Positions 35,249 through 49,013 of a stretch of DNA of 64,000 bases are shown here, piece by piece (position 1 is the stretch's first letter; each line of letters opens with the position of its first letter). The DNA comes from Paracyclopina nana. Its lineage: Eukaryota > Arthropoda > Copepoda > Cyclopoida > Cyclopettidae. The translations under genes and the position numbers were made by a program. The DNA lies in contig JAGUCH010000002.1 in assembly GCA_019096065.1 (NCBI GenBank), positions 3,670,501-3,734,500 of the forward strand, written 5' to 3'. A model generated the notes under the pieces. The model did no database searches. It was not told the origin of the DNA and was given only the letters and a program-made list of their open reading frames with translations.

Positions 35249-36984
35249 TTTGTTTTGCTATTCTATTTATGTGGAATAAAACAAAGTTGTTACACATTTA
35301 AAAAGACTCAAAGATCCAGTATGAGCCTGGAAGAGGCACTTTTCACTGTGTTCTGGCCAGTAAAAGCTACCAGAAAGTGCTGCTATCAAGTTAATTCAGA
35401 AATGGCCTTTTTCGCTAGTTGTACGCCTTTTGTTGACCAAATGTCTGGTAGTCCTGTTCGCTTTGGTTCCACTGGGTCCTCACATTTGTTTACGTTTCTG
35501 ACTCTATTTTAATGGACATTTTTTGACTTGCCTTCCCTAAGAAATGGACAACACCAACAGTAAGTTGTTTCCTCTGTTTGCAAATGCGAGCAAATTATAG
35601 AGTTTTCCCTTATTTTGTTCATTATTGGTCGAGTTTCAAGTGCAATTTGACATGAAAGCAAAAGCTTTTTTTTCCAAGCTGTTTGGCAGTAAGTCATCTG
35701 CATAGTTCAGTGACTTTAAATTTAAAACTTCCTCAGTTATTAGGCTTATAAGCTTTTGTTTTGGGTAAATAATATACCATTCAAGCTCTTATTTCTATTG
35801 GCATGAGATCAAGCTTGTAATTTAGGAGTGTTTTTAAAGACATTCCATTTCGCAGTACAACGCAACTTTTTAGAAAGTGAGTCACGCAACCTCTTAGTGC
35901 TAAGATAAGATGCACGAATTTGATTAACATTAAGGCAACCAAGTTCTTAGCTTAGTAACAAGCAAGTTGTTTTACCTCAGAAACAAAAAGTGACCTCGCA
36001 CATGAGCGTGCATGTCAATTGCTTTTTACGCTACTGGGTGAGTCATTGATTTCTGCCAACATCATAAAGCCTGAGTTTAATGACGCCATTACATTGCAGT
36101 CTTATCAAATTCTCTGTCATTTTCCACTGAAAAGTCACCCTGAACGTTGGGCCCACGTCATCTGAATCTCAATCAACATTACTTTGATTGTCAGTGTTTT
36201 TAGCTTCCAATTAGTACGCATTCATGGTTAAAAGTAAATATCACGTGAATCACGTGACCAGGTGAAAAAAGCACCGCAGGTAGGAAGGCATGCACATGAC
36301 TTGGGCTCAATTGTTGATATAATATTTGCTGTTCAGCTGTGCACGTGAGGCTCTTGGAATTCCAGCTCAATATTTTGCTAGGAAATTTTTATCAGCCCTT
36401 AAAGTGTCATTGGCTTTTTATGAAGACCTGCTGATTAGTATTAGTCAGTATTCAAAGTGCTCCACATTCATTCACAAGTGCCTAAAAAACAGTGCTAAAG
36501 GTGTCAACTCAAGCCTCTCTCTCTTGTTACACAAAAGAAAAGTCCCCTGTCTCATATGAATCACAAATGTGACTCATGTTAGAAAAACTTACCCATATAC
36601 TTAATATGCTATTTGAAAATGACTTTTTGTTTACATTTCATAGTATGGGGGCAAAGTTCAACGCTCCTTCCTTCTTTTTTAAACTAAGGAGAAAAATTCA
36701 GATATACCGGACTAAAAACTAGTTATTTTCTTGCAGCCTTCAAAGCAGATTTGAGCATCTCTAATTAATTCGCCTAAATTCGCGGCTTAAGTTGATTTTC
36801 TCATATTTTTTCATAGTTAAAGTTTAAGATATGTTGCGCGCGCGCGCCGCGCACTCTTAAGAAGGGAAAGCGCGCGCTTTTCTACTCTCGCGCGTTTTCA
36901 CCAAATTAAGTCAGTTTTTGGCAGGATTGCAGTGAAGCCAGCTTGTTCTCATTCCTCCAGTGTTGAAGAGAGAGAGAGGGAGAC
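35249..36984. other. Intergenic, MK2 upstream region
   Basis: No supported gene. Contains an alternating CG run at about 36834-36851, 130 bp before the kinase ATG, and a GA-rich leader (GAGAGAGAGAGGGAG) just upstream of that ATG. Both probably belong to the promoter or 5' UTR. Confidence 0.55.
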
Positions 36985-39293
<2,309 letters not shown>

Positions 39294-40017
39294 CCTTAAC
39301 TTCGATCATACTATGTTTTTGATGTTAATAAATCAAGCGAAGCGCGCTTCCAAAATTGGCCTGGTTGGTTTTGAAGAAAAAATGCTAAATCATGTTCATA
39401 ATATCTAATAATCCTGTTAGCCTACGTAATAGTATGACAGATAATGAATGAGGCAGCAGATTAATAGTAATGGGCTTGTGAGTAACCTTTAATCAAAAAG
39501 CATCATCGATTCTGACCTGGATGCCTATTTTTTTTAAATTAATCCTTGCTCTTTGATCAACCTTGTTTTCTAAAACAATGATTTGAACAAGTGCAGCTAG
39601 GCGACAGAGCCAGCTGGATATCGTTGTTGCCTTAAAATATGACGGTGAAGCGAAAGAGTACCTTTGTAGCTTAAAAATAGAACTAGAAGGTTGCATAGAT
39701 TTTTTAATAATTCCAATTCTGTTGCCAGCATCTAGATTTGCGCTATACAACTAGGTCACAGTTGAAAAATTAGGCCAAAAGAATGGCGAGAAAATCATCC
39801 ATTTATCACTGAGCTCTCGCCTTACACCTCAAAGTAGGTGTAAGCACTATACAAGTGGACTTTCATGGCAAATTATGGCCTTCGACAATAAAGTTATATG
39901 CATAGTGGGCGATTTTAAGCCATCAAATTAAGGAATTCTGTAATTTGCCCGTATAGGAGAAGCTCAGTTGGGCCATACACAAAAAAATCATACACAAAAA
40001 AGAAGTTGATTAGAATG
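39294..40017. other. Intergenic, no gene
   Basis: Contains the kinase 3' UTR (AATAAA near 39328) and then AT-rich sequence up to the TIR element. No coding signal seen. Confidence 0.55.
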
Positions 40018-40025
40018 CGAATAGG

Positions 40026-40961
40026 GGTATATCAGACTAAACGCGAATTCACAAAAATGCGAATCAATTATAGGCGAATCATATAAATGAGAGCTTCTAA
40101 AATGCGAATCACAAAAACGCAATTTTTAAAATAAGTGACTATAATAACAATAATGATGCAACTTTTTTCCGTGAAAATGGCAAAAAGAGAGGTTTTGCTA
40201 TCTATGCTCTAATATTCCGTTGCCTGCTCAGCATTTCTTGCACGCGCAGATTTACTTGTTCCATTTTTGTGAGAGGATCGTAGTGTGAGACTTACAAGAT
40301 GTTATTTGAGTTTCTGTATTTATTATTGGTGCTCTTTTCCACCTTTGGTGTTTGCATGGCTCAACGTGATAGTAGTGACACAGAAAGTGATACGGAGTCT
40401 GAAGTGATGGAATGTCACGAATTCATTGTCAAAAAAACTGTGTTTAAATCAGGAAAAAGAGCTGGTGAGGTGAGATGGTTGGTAACTCTTGAAGTTCCAC
40501 CATACCAGAAAGTTGATCTTGTATACAGTTTTTGAAGAAGAGGGCCATAACAAAACAGGAAAAATTGAAATAGTACCATCAACTCGTGAACTGGCAGAAA
40601 GTTATGAGCCCCTCTACCTCCTGTACTATAGTGAAACCAGCTTTTATAACCCTCATTATCAATCAATTCGTCCCCTTACCTCTCAACCAAGGACAAGGCT
40701 AGAATCATTGCCAGATAACACAACTGATTTCAGCCCTCAACTTCAAAGTAGTCAGGTGCCTAGTTGTGAGAAGCAACGAAAAAGAAAGAACCGCGATCTC
40801 AGCTACTTGGATGAATCAAATATTGTTTCACATAAGAGAAGACGATAATTTTCATTTGGGAATAAATTATGTGGTTGCCGTTTTGTGATATGGCTCTCAT
40901 TTTTATGAATCTCGTTTCTTTGATTCGCGTTTTCGTGAATTCGCGTTTAGGCTGTACATTC
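40026..40961. mobile_element. TIR element (hAT-like) carrying a complete small gene
   Basis: The 936-bp element is bordered by the 8-bp direct repeat CGAATAGG (40018-40025 and 40962-40969). Terminal inverted repeats extend about 80 bp. The left arm has CTAAACGCGAATTCAC, then GCGAATCA and ATGAGAGC; the right arm read inward has the same order. Inside is one transcription unit (40299-40848) with its own poly(A) signal at 40861. No transposase is present, so it is non-autonomous. GCGAAT-type motifs recur inside the arms, so part of the flanking match could be chance. Confidence 0.72.
40299..40848 (+). CDS. Unknown small protein carried inside the TIR element
   Basis: I do not recognise the family. 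Two exons (40299-40464, 40529-40848) with a 64-bp intron (GCTG|GTGAGG to TATACAG|TT) join in phase 1 to give 161 residues. The N-terminus is strongly hydrophobic (MLFEFLYLLLVLFSTFGVCMA), like a signal peptide. If translation began at the inner Met (MAQRDSS), the protein would be acidic-Ser at the start. The body has a SDTESDTESE run and the C-terminus is basic (KQRKRKNRD, HKRRR), like a nuclear signal. Without splicing the frame breaks at TTTTTGA near 40532, so either the intron is real (favoured) or the gene is frameshifted. A poly(A) signal follows at once. Confidence 0.55.
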
Positions 40962-41112
40962 CGAATAGGCACTGTTAACCACCCTTTTTATAAGGAAAAC
41001 GAATGCGTTAATTCGCTAACTCGAAAAAAGTGAAAGGCGAGCTGGATTCAGAAACATGTGGGAAAACTCAGACTTTGTTTTATGATGACTTTTGAAGTGT
41101 GTACTCTATGTA

Positions 41113-43284
41113 CTATTGCTGCCTTTTTGCCAATGCTCCAAAAGCCTGAATGTCGGACCAAGCCAAAGGCGGAAGAGATCGCCATGTTTGCTCCATATTG
41201 TGGATTGTTCTCGCCAAACAAATAACTGCTGATGCGTCAATCTCCAAGTTGAACTTGTTGGCAATAAAGCAATTTTGATGCATATCCACCAAAGCGTTAG
41301 CTCTGAATAATTCAGGCAAATCATCGGAAGCGAAATGGCAAATCTCTCTAATGACTTTTCCGTAGCAAGTCTTGCTGCTTTCTACAATCCTGAGGGAAAA
41401 AACATATAATTAAAAAAAATATTTTAAGCACATAAATACAGCCTGTTTCAGAGATTTCCACACTCTTTGAAATCAAAAGTTTGCGGTATACAGATTCGAG
41501 AAATGCCGGACACATTTGGTATACCATGTCCCGAATTCGTTATAACGCAGACTTTTCAAAGTGCGCAGCAAAATCCCTTAAACAGACTGTATTGTCACGT
41601 TGTTGAACTTGCTCTGATTCCCACAAACTATGTCTAACACATGTACCATTCATCGTATCGTAATTTTTTTCAATGTCAAGCTGATGCACTTGTATCTGGG
41701 TCTTGTTCCTTTTCAGATAAAGAAGATTAGCTTGTTAAATGAACACCTCAATGACCTTCATAACCTACTGTTCATCTGTTGACTCTTCAATGTGATCGAT
41801 TCTGGCCACTGTGGCATAAAAGTGCTCGTCTGGAACCACTGAGTGGGCCAAAAATTCCAGATAGTCCTTGCTCACCTGGTTATGCAACATGAAGTGCGCA
41901 AAATCCCTTCTCACCATAACAGACTTGGATCCTTTGAAGATTTTCAGTCCGTATGGAAAAGAGGCCACTGGATCTCCTCTCTTGCTCTTACACTTTACAT
42001 TGGTGCTAATAAAAAATAAGAATTGGCAACTCGCCTCAGGTCATTCATGCTAATTCTTACCACTCCCAGTCATATTTATATTTGTGCCGATCTAAATCCT
42101 GGGGGGCGTACATGGATACGCCTATGAATTTATGGTAGGGTTTGATTTCAGTGAGTCTTTCGGAAAGCTCTTCCACAGTGTAAAGAGGCAACTCGGTTCC
42201 AGCCAAATTGATGGCGAATTCCCAGGGACTGGCAAATATAAGGCAACAGGTCGATTAAATGAGCCATTACGTTACTATGGGCCTTACTGATCTTCAAGCT
42301 GCAGCAATTGTTCAAAGCATGTCAAATCAGCTTGCAGCACTGAAAAGGTGCCCCAAAACACCTTTGTTGTATTTGTTGCCAAAAATATCTTGGCCTCTGG
42401 GAAAAGGGTCTGGTAGCAGTGGACTATTTGCTGCAAAGCTGCAGCCACTTTTGAGTCAGTGTTTGTGCCAATGTAGATGCAATAGGCATTATAAGGGTTG
42501 AATGTCAAGTGTAGAAGAACCTCAAATAGCCCAGGTTGATTGTGCACCGTGTAAGAAAAGGCCAGCTTTGTTCTCAAATTGCCGTAAGGAGAACTACAAA
42601 ATGGCACTTTTAAGCTGCTGCCTAAGGGGAAATTAGGGTTTGCTTACAACCTTCTTTTGTAAGGCGAGGCAGTGTTGAAATTGATGATTTTCATTAATTC
42701 ATCGATGTATTTGCTGCAATTGCTAGTTCTAGACATAATGTTATTTATTGATAGCATTCTTTGAATTGGCTTATGTGCTAGTCCGTTGCAAACCTTGGGC
42801 TCAAAGGGGGCTTTCACGCTTGCTTCAACCTGTTAATAGTACTAGAATAAAATTAGGCTCATATGAGCTAGTCCGTTGCAAACCTTGGGCTCAAAGAGGG
42901 CTTTCACGCTTGCTTCTTCCTGCTGTTGAATGTTGTAATTAGATTGCAAGTACATTACAGACAAAAGTTAACAAACCAGCTCATTGGAGGAAAGTATTTG
43001 AGAAGTAAGCCCACGGTCTAATGTGACTTTTGGCGCCGATTGGATTGTCTCAGACCAGCTTATGCTTGTTTGTGTCTGTGGAATTATCGTGATACTAGTA
43101 TTAAAATCGTAATTAATCAGAAAAAGAAAGTACAAACCGTTACATTGGTAATGATCAATTGGGTCCAGTTTGTCGTGTAAAGAATGGTTAAACATATCAG
43201 GCACCCAAAATTAATGATGATACCACTGACAGAGGGAAAGTATTTACCGACATTCTTTAACCACTTTTGATGGTATCCTTCCAT
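41113..43284 (-). CDS. Core-2/I-branching beta-1,6-N-acetylglucosaminyltransferase (GT14-like)
   Basis: Eight exons: 43284-43138, 43075-42977, 42829-42651, 42593-42288, 42228-42061, 42005-41769, 41708-41553, 41389-41113; 522 residues, closing in frame. A short cytoplasmic tail and a signal-anchor helix (about residues 20-37) make it a type II Golgi protein. Family motifs: KLAFSYTVHNQPGLFEVLLH, YNAYCIYI, VFWGTFSVLQADL, FAINLAGTELPL, ASFPYGLKIFKGS, the region around VVPDEHFYATVARI, and ICHFASDDLPEL before NCFIANKFN. Known role: adding branching GlcNAc to O-glycans or poly-LacNAc. The 41708-41553 exon is the least certain (weak acceptor). An alternative upstream Met lies at 43326. A partial copy of exon 3 sits in the preceding intron. 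Confidence 0.87.
42862..42925 (-). pseudogene. Partial duplicate of GlcNAc-transferase exon 3
   Basis: About 50 bp nearly identical to the start of the exon at 42829-42651 (encoding EASVKALFEPKVCNGLA), with its own CAG acceptor. The frame then runs into a stop (SLILF then TAG) and has no usual donor. It lies in the intron just upstream of the true exon and looks like a decayed tandem exon duplication, although a GTTTGC donor inside it could in principle be used. Confidence 0.6.
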
Positions 43285-43326
43285 ATTCGGTTGGCATTTG
43301 CAAATGCTTTTCATTTCAGCTTGCAA

Positions 43327-43901
43327 ATATCGAGATTATCTAGCAAAAAGTGACACTTTTCCCTCTGCTAGTGACAACTTTGACAGCCCCTTTAAATATG
43401 GGATTTTATGCAAAGTTCCACTTGCAGAAATGCACTCCCTACCAGAAACTCGCCCTATTTTCCTAAGCAACATTTCATATGGAAAAGTAAAAATGAATGA
43501 TTTGTAGGACATTTTATGGCAAAATCTTGAAGAGAAATCTTGAGAAACTGATTATTTTGGTAGTGCTCTAGGAAGGCTTTTGGTACCGAAACACCGATTC
43601 CGAAGGCAAATGTCCTTTCCATTTGCTGACTTTTAAAAGGTTTGGAGGTGCAAAAATATGTACCCCACAAAATCGTTTTCATTTAGCTTTTTGTTTACTT
43701 TTTTGCTTGCAAACTGTTTACGTTTTTTACTTTTTAGCAAAGACCAACTTTTTGTACCATCAAAAACCGGCTTTAAGATTTATTTTTGCCACTAAATAGA
43801 ACTTGGAAACTTGGTCCACAATCAGAGGTAAACAAGGCCTAAAAAATTTCTTTCATCTTCAAAAAATTTCTCGTTGGGGAGTAAATTCAGTCGAAAAATG
43901 T
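43327..43901. other. Intergenic, no gene
   Basis: Upstream flank of the transferase gene up to the foldback element. No coding signal or motif recognised. Confidence 0.55.
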
Positions 43902-43910
43902 GAAAACTAG

Positions 43911-46890
43911 GGCCGCGTCTAAAAGCTGCGCCGATCCGCACCAACCCGCGCCGACCCGCACCGACCCGCACCGACCCGCACCAACCCGCACCAACCCGCA
44001 CCAACCCGCACCAACCCGCACCATACCACACAAACCAAAAAAAAACCAATAAAAAGCAAACTAAAAGTAGATAAAGCACTTTATCAGTAGCAAGCTAAAG
44101 CTTTTGGGCACAACTGGCCATGAATAAAGCTGTTTATCAAAACTATCTAAAAAGAATAACTTCAAGTGGAAATGTCAGGTGCAAGCTAGCAAGAAGTTAA
44201 AACTTCAAATTTTAAAGTGGTTACTGCAGTGGCTGGCCAAGAAAGAGCCATTTCTGCTCTCCTTTGTAGCGAAGCAAAACTTCAAGTGCAATTTCAAACC
44301 CGCGCCAAGAAGTAACTTTTTTCAAAGTGGTTTCTGCAAAAGTTAGCTGGTAGCATGACCTTTCTGGCACAAGTGGCCTTTTTGGCCTTTGCAATAAAAG
44401 TTACTGCAGTGGCTGGCCAAGAAAGAGCCATTTCTGCTCTCCTATGTAGCGAAGCAAAACTTCAAGTGCAATTTCAAACCCGCGCCAAGAAGTAACTTTT
44501 TCAAAGTGGTTACTGCAAAAGTTAGCTGGTAGCATGACCTTTCTGGCACAAGTGGCCTTTTTGGCCTTTGCAAGAAAAGTTACTGCAGTGACTGGCCAAG
44601 AAAGAGCCATTTCTGCTCTCCTATGTAGCAAAGCAAAACTTCAAGTGCAATTTCAAACCCGCGCCAAGAAGTAACTTTTTCAAAGTGGTTTCTGCAAAAG
44701 TTAGCTGGTAGCATGACCTTTCTGGCACAAGTGGCCTTTTTGGCCTTTGCAAGAAAAGTTACTGCAGTGGCTGGCCAAGAAAGAGCCATTTCTGCTCTCC
44801 TATGTAGCAAAGCAAAACTTCAAGTGCAATTTCAAACCCGCGCCAAGAAGTAACTTTTTCAAAGTGGTTTCTGCAAAAGTTAGCTGGTAGCATGACCTTT
44901 CTGGCACAAGTGGCCTTTTTGGCCTTTGCAAGAAAAGTTACTGCAGTGGCTGGCCAAGAAAGAGCCATTTCTGCTCTCCTATGTAGCGAAGCAAAACTTC
45001 AAGTGCAATTTCAAACCCAGCCAAGAAGTAACTTTTTTCAAAGTGGTTACTGCAAAAGTTAGCTGGTAGCATGACCTTTCTGGCACAAGTGGCCTTTTTG
45101 GCCTTTGCAAGAAAAGTTACTGCAGTGGCTGGCCAAGAAAGAGCCATTTCTGCTCTCCTATGAAGCGAAGCAAAACTTCAAGTGCAATTTCAAACCCGCG
45201 CCAAGAAGTAACTTTTTTCAAAGTGGTTACTGCAAAAGTTAGCTGGTAGCATGACCTTTCTGGCACAAGTGGCCTTTTTGGCCTTTGCAAGAAAAGTTAC
45301 TGCAGTGGCTGGCCAAGAAAGAGCCATTTCTGCTCTCCTATGAAGCGAAGCAAAACTTCAAGTGCAATTTCAAACCCGCGCCAAGAAGTAACTTTTTTCA
45401 AAGTGGTTACTGCAAAAGTTAGCTGGTAGCATGACCTTTCTGGCACAAGTGGCCTTTTTGGCCTTTGCAAGAAAAGTTACTGCAGTGGCTGGCCAAGAAA
45501 GAGCCATTTCTGCTCTCCTATGTAGCGAAGCAAAACTTCAAGTGCAATTTCAAACCCGCGCCAAGAAGTAACTTTTTTCAAAGTGGTTTCTGCAAAAGTT
45601 AGCTGGTAGCATGACCTTTCTGGCACAAGTGGCCTTTTTAGCCTTTGCAAGAAAAGTTACTGCAGTGGCTGGCCAAGAAAGAGCCATTTCTTCTCACCTA
45701 TGTTGTGAAGCAGGACCTTTTCTAGGCCCAACTGCTGATTGGACCTTATGTGTTAGGTCCAAAAGGGTCCAAAAGGGTCCAGAACCAGTCCTTACTCAAA
45801 AAACTTGATATATATGTTGAAATTGGCAATAGCCAAAAATCTCACGGATTGAACTCTTTTTTAGTAAAATATGTAATACCAGTAATCGCAAATCCTTGTT
45901 GGCTTGAAATTCCAAGACTATCCCTTTCTAAAAACTTGATGCTGTACTATGTAAGTGTGGGAGTTTGAACACACTGTTAGCCCGACACGCAACGCTCTTA
46001 CGAGATAATGCATAGAGATGTTTACTAGATTATAGCCATGTATTTACTGATCATCTTAAAAATGTGACTTCCACCAGGAAGGCGGGTGGAGGCGCCCAAG
46101 CAACACAGTCCCAGGTTCCTGCTACAACCGTTTTGTTGCTTAGTTTTTTTAAGTAAATTGAGTGGCATCGTTTTTAGCTTAATAGTGAGTCGGGAGACAC
46201 TTTATTTTCCAGGGAAAAAATAAACCCTGGTATGAGAAAAAGCTGAGAAAATTTGGAAATTGAATCACACTTGAAGTTTTGCTTCGCTACACAGGAGAGC
46301 AGAAATGGCTCTTTCTTGGCCAGCCACTGCAGTAACTTTTCTTGCAAAGGCCAAAAAGGCCACTTGTGCCAGAAAGGTCATGCTACCAGCTAACTTTTGC
46401 AGAAACCACTTTGAAAAAAGTTACTTCTTGGCGCGGGTTTGAAATTGCACTGAAGTTTTGCTTTGCTACAAAGGAGAGCAGAAATTGCTCTTTCTTGGGC
46501 AGCCACTGCAGTAACTTTTCTTGCAAAGGCCAAAAAGGCCACTTGTGCCAGAAAGGTCATGCTACCAGCAAACTTTTGCAGTAACCACTTTGAAAAAAGT
46601 TACTTCTTGGTGCGGGTTTGAAATTGCTTTTGAAGTTTTGATTAAAAGTTCATGCTGGCAGAAACCTTTTTTAAGCTTTTTTTTGTTTTCTATTGGTTTG
46701 TGAGGTATGGTGCAGGTTTGTGTGGGTCAGTGCAGGTTGGTGCGGCTTGGTGCGGGTTAGTGCGGGTCGATGCGGGTCGATGCGGATCGGTGCGGGTTGG
46801 TGCGGGTTAGTGCGGGTCAGTGCGGGTCGGTGCGGATCGGTGCGGGTTGGTGCGGGTCAGTGCGGGTCGGTGCGGGTTTTGGACAACCCG
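43911..46890. mobile_element. Foldback-type transposable element, 3 kb, 9-bp target duplication
   Basis: The element is flanked by GAAAACTAG at 43902-43910 and 46891-46899. The outer ends are inverted copies of a CACCRACCCG minisatellite (43930-44023 on the left, 46700-46876 on the right, opposite orientation), followed inward by an inverted A-rich stretch (CACACAAACCAA versus its complement). Next comes a 179-180-bp tandem repeat, at least 8 units on the left (44221-45700) and about 2 inverted units on the right (46266-46630). The loop (45700-46265) is unique. No transposase is recognised. Long TIRs made of subrepeats plus a 9-bp duplication are the features of foldback elements. Confidence 0.8.
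44221..45700. repeat. 179-180-bp tandem repeat array (left arm of foldback element)
   Basis: Units start with TTACTGCAGTGGCTGGCC at 44221, 44401, 44580, 44759, 44938, 45117, 45297, 45477 and 45657 (last one partial). They are more than about 95% alike by eye. Differences are single-base runs (TTTTT/TTTTTT) and TGTAG/TGAAG. Two inverted units occur at 46266-46630. The small open frames across the array are by-products of the repeat. Confidence 0.95.
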
Positions 46891-46976
46891 GAAAACTAGC
46901 TAGAGATAGAATATATTTCAGAACACAATGACACACTTACAATGAATAAATCGATGAGTTAAACATTGCTATTTTT

Positions 46977-48044
46977 TTAATGAAAAACCTCCTTGACGAT
47001 CTCCAACGTTGGCTTGATGATTTTTCGTTTGGTAGCGAAAAAAAGCCCAGGCATAACTAAAGTTGGCATTACGTATAAAATGAGCATGTACACGCAAAAG
47101 TTTGCCAGAATGGTGAGGCTGTGCTGTTCCCGTGATAGAATTGCAAATATGTAAGCTGCTGCAACCATAATTAAGGCTGCACAAATCACCCCCAAAATCC
47201 CCAGAATATTTTTGTTTCTTCCAGAGCCATTTGCTGGTGTCACTTCATCACGGCTTGAGTACTTCTTCTTGGCAGAAATCATCAGGCAGATCCCAACGAT
47301 AAATGCACTCGCATTGACTGGCACTAAAGTTGTGCTGAAAAAAGGAAGATTTGCTGTACGTGGTTACTTTTGAAGCTCTGAAAATGCTATTAACGTACCA
47401 TTTGTAGACGTTCTTCAGAAAATCTGCCTCTTGGACAGACACATTTTTGGCTGGCTCTCCACTCAAAAAAGTGTAGTGGGAATTGGTTTCCAATTCATTT
47501 AGGAAGTATCGGGATGATGGAATCATCAAAGCGAGCATGATGTTGGTCATTTGCAGATATTTGGCACAAAACTCCTCATTCACCATAACCATCATTGACC
47601 ATTTGGTCAAATAGAGGCATCGAAAAACAGCCACTTCCACCCAAACGAACATGGTGTTCATTGCAGAAAATACTACTGAACCGGTTAAAAAGAGTGCAAG
47701 AAGTTTGCCTGGAAAAATGCATATATTAAGTCTTACAATAACAGGCATTAATGCAGTATAAGCTTACCCAGTGGGCCGAATGCTAAGCGCGCAGTCATAA
47801 GTGGTAATGTGATTGTTACGTAAGCAATCAGGAACAATGTCAAGTCAGATATCAAAATGTTGGCCAAAGTTCTCTTCTGAGGATCCTGGCCAAATTTTTC
47901 GTAAAGGTAAATGGAAGCAAGCAGAGCGTTTCCTAGAGTTACGACAAGTATTGCAATTGACACTGTGACAGCTTTGACGGCAACGCTGTCAAGATGCGTA
48001 GCTTGAAAGGTCTCCATTACTTCTGACATGACTGTTAGATTCAT
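46977..48044 (-). CDS. GPCR-like seven-helix receptor, copy A
   Basis: Three exons (48044-47768, 47708-47399, 47334-46977), 314 residues, intron phases 1 and 2. Seven hydrophobic segments can be counted. Helix 1 contains GNALLAS (the rhodopsin-class Gly-Asn), helix 2 ISDLTLF, and helix 3 ends in EVAVFRCLYLTKW where class-A receptors have D/E-R-Y. Helices 5-7 are in the last exon, ending VMPTLVMPGLFF and a short cytoplasmic tail. Likely a plasma-membrane receptor of a lineage-specific, possibly chemosensory, family; the ligand is unknown. It is the tandem paralogue of the gene at 49014-50053. Confidence 0.72.
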
Positions 48045-48495
48045 TGTTGTTCAAAAGATGCTCTGTATGCGAAGAGGCCCCTTAGATTACTGCAACGTTA
48101 CAAGAGAAGCGATTTCTTGAAGAAAGCTACCTTCTCTTTTAAAGCTATCATACTTTTCATAATGGGCCTACAACGAACTCACTATGCTCTTTTTCTTTGA
48201 GAATACATACACCCACAATTGACCATGATAAATATCTTCATCAATGGAAATTATTTGGGCTAAAATGATGCTATTTCAGCAGTCTATAAAGCATCTTATC
48301 CATGGAGGTAGATCCTCAAAAGATGAAAATTAAATCAACGCGCTATGCTGTTCGCAAATGCTAATTAAAAATTCAGAACTTGGGTGTCAAAGGTAAAAAT
48401 GAGACTGGATTCTGCTCTGTAACAACCTGCCTTAAAAGTTCTCAAAACTACATATACCGTTTTATAATTTGCAATGTGGGTCTTTTCATGCCTCA

Positions 48496-48637
48496 AAAAC
48501 CTTACTCAAAAATCACGACATGCCTAATGCTATAAACCTATTAGAGTTCTTGTGGGGGAGAAGTGAAAACCTTACTCAAAAATCACGACATGCCTAATGC
48601 TATAAACCTATTAGAGTTCTTGTGGGGGAGAAGTGAA
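48496..48637. repeat. Perfect 70-bp tandem duplication
   Basis: AAAACCTTACTCAAAAATCA and the following 50 bases up to GGGGGAGAAGTG are repeated head to tail at 48497 and 48567 with no visible difference. It is noncoding and lies between the two receptor genes. The identity suggests a very recent duplication. Confidence 0.9.
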
Positions 48638-49013
48638 TGTTATCTCGTAAGCTCAGTTGTTACCTAAGCTTAGTAGGTACGTACCATATTATAGTATATT
48701 TATAAAAAACATGGAACGTTGTGTTAAAGATTCAACATTCCTAGTGTCGAGAGACGTTTTTGCAATGATTAAACTGTAGCTAGCAATTGAGAAGCCGATC
48801 CAGTTTTATCTAATATTCTGGTATGAAAACTGCCTACAAATTTCCTTTAGTGTTGCTATTTGAAGTTGCCTTAACCTCCTATGCCATCACATTAGTTGAT
48901 GCATCATGGCTGCATCCTCTTTCAAAGTGATACGGATTCATTTTTCCAACACCATCTTTTGAAAGCATTCTTTGTGGGAGCAAATAGAGTAAGCATTGAC
49001 CAACATTATAGAT
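48638..49013. other. Intergenic between the receptor genes
   Basis: No gene seen. This contains the 3' UTR of copy B and the distal promoter of copy A. Confidence 0.5.

Noticed and set aside
40445..40550. Frameshift/pseudogene reading of the cargo gene at the TTTTTGA run
   Set aside because: A canonical 64-bp GT-AG intron (40465-40528) restores the frame exactly in phase 1. The frameshift reading is kept only as the alternative.
44221..45700. CRISPR-like or clustered repeat array
   Set aside because: Units are directly adjacent with no unique spacers, are 180 bp long and lie in a eukaryotic genome. It is a tandem satellite inside a transposable element.
43822..46899. Short open frames (GWCGLVRVGAG-type and CTWRGFEIALEVLL-type) in the foldback element
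   Set aside because: They only translate the minisatellite and 180-bp repeat, differ by frame between units, and have no conserved protein features.
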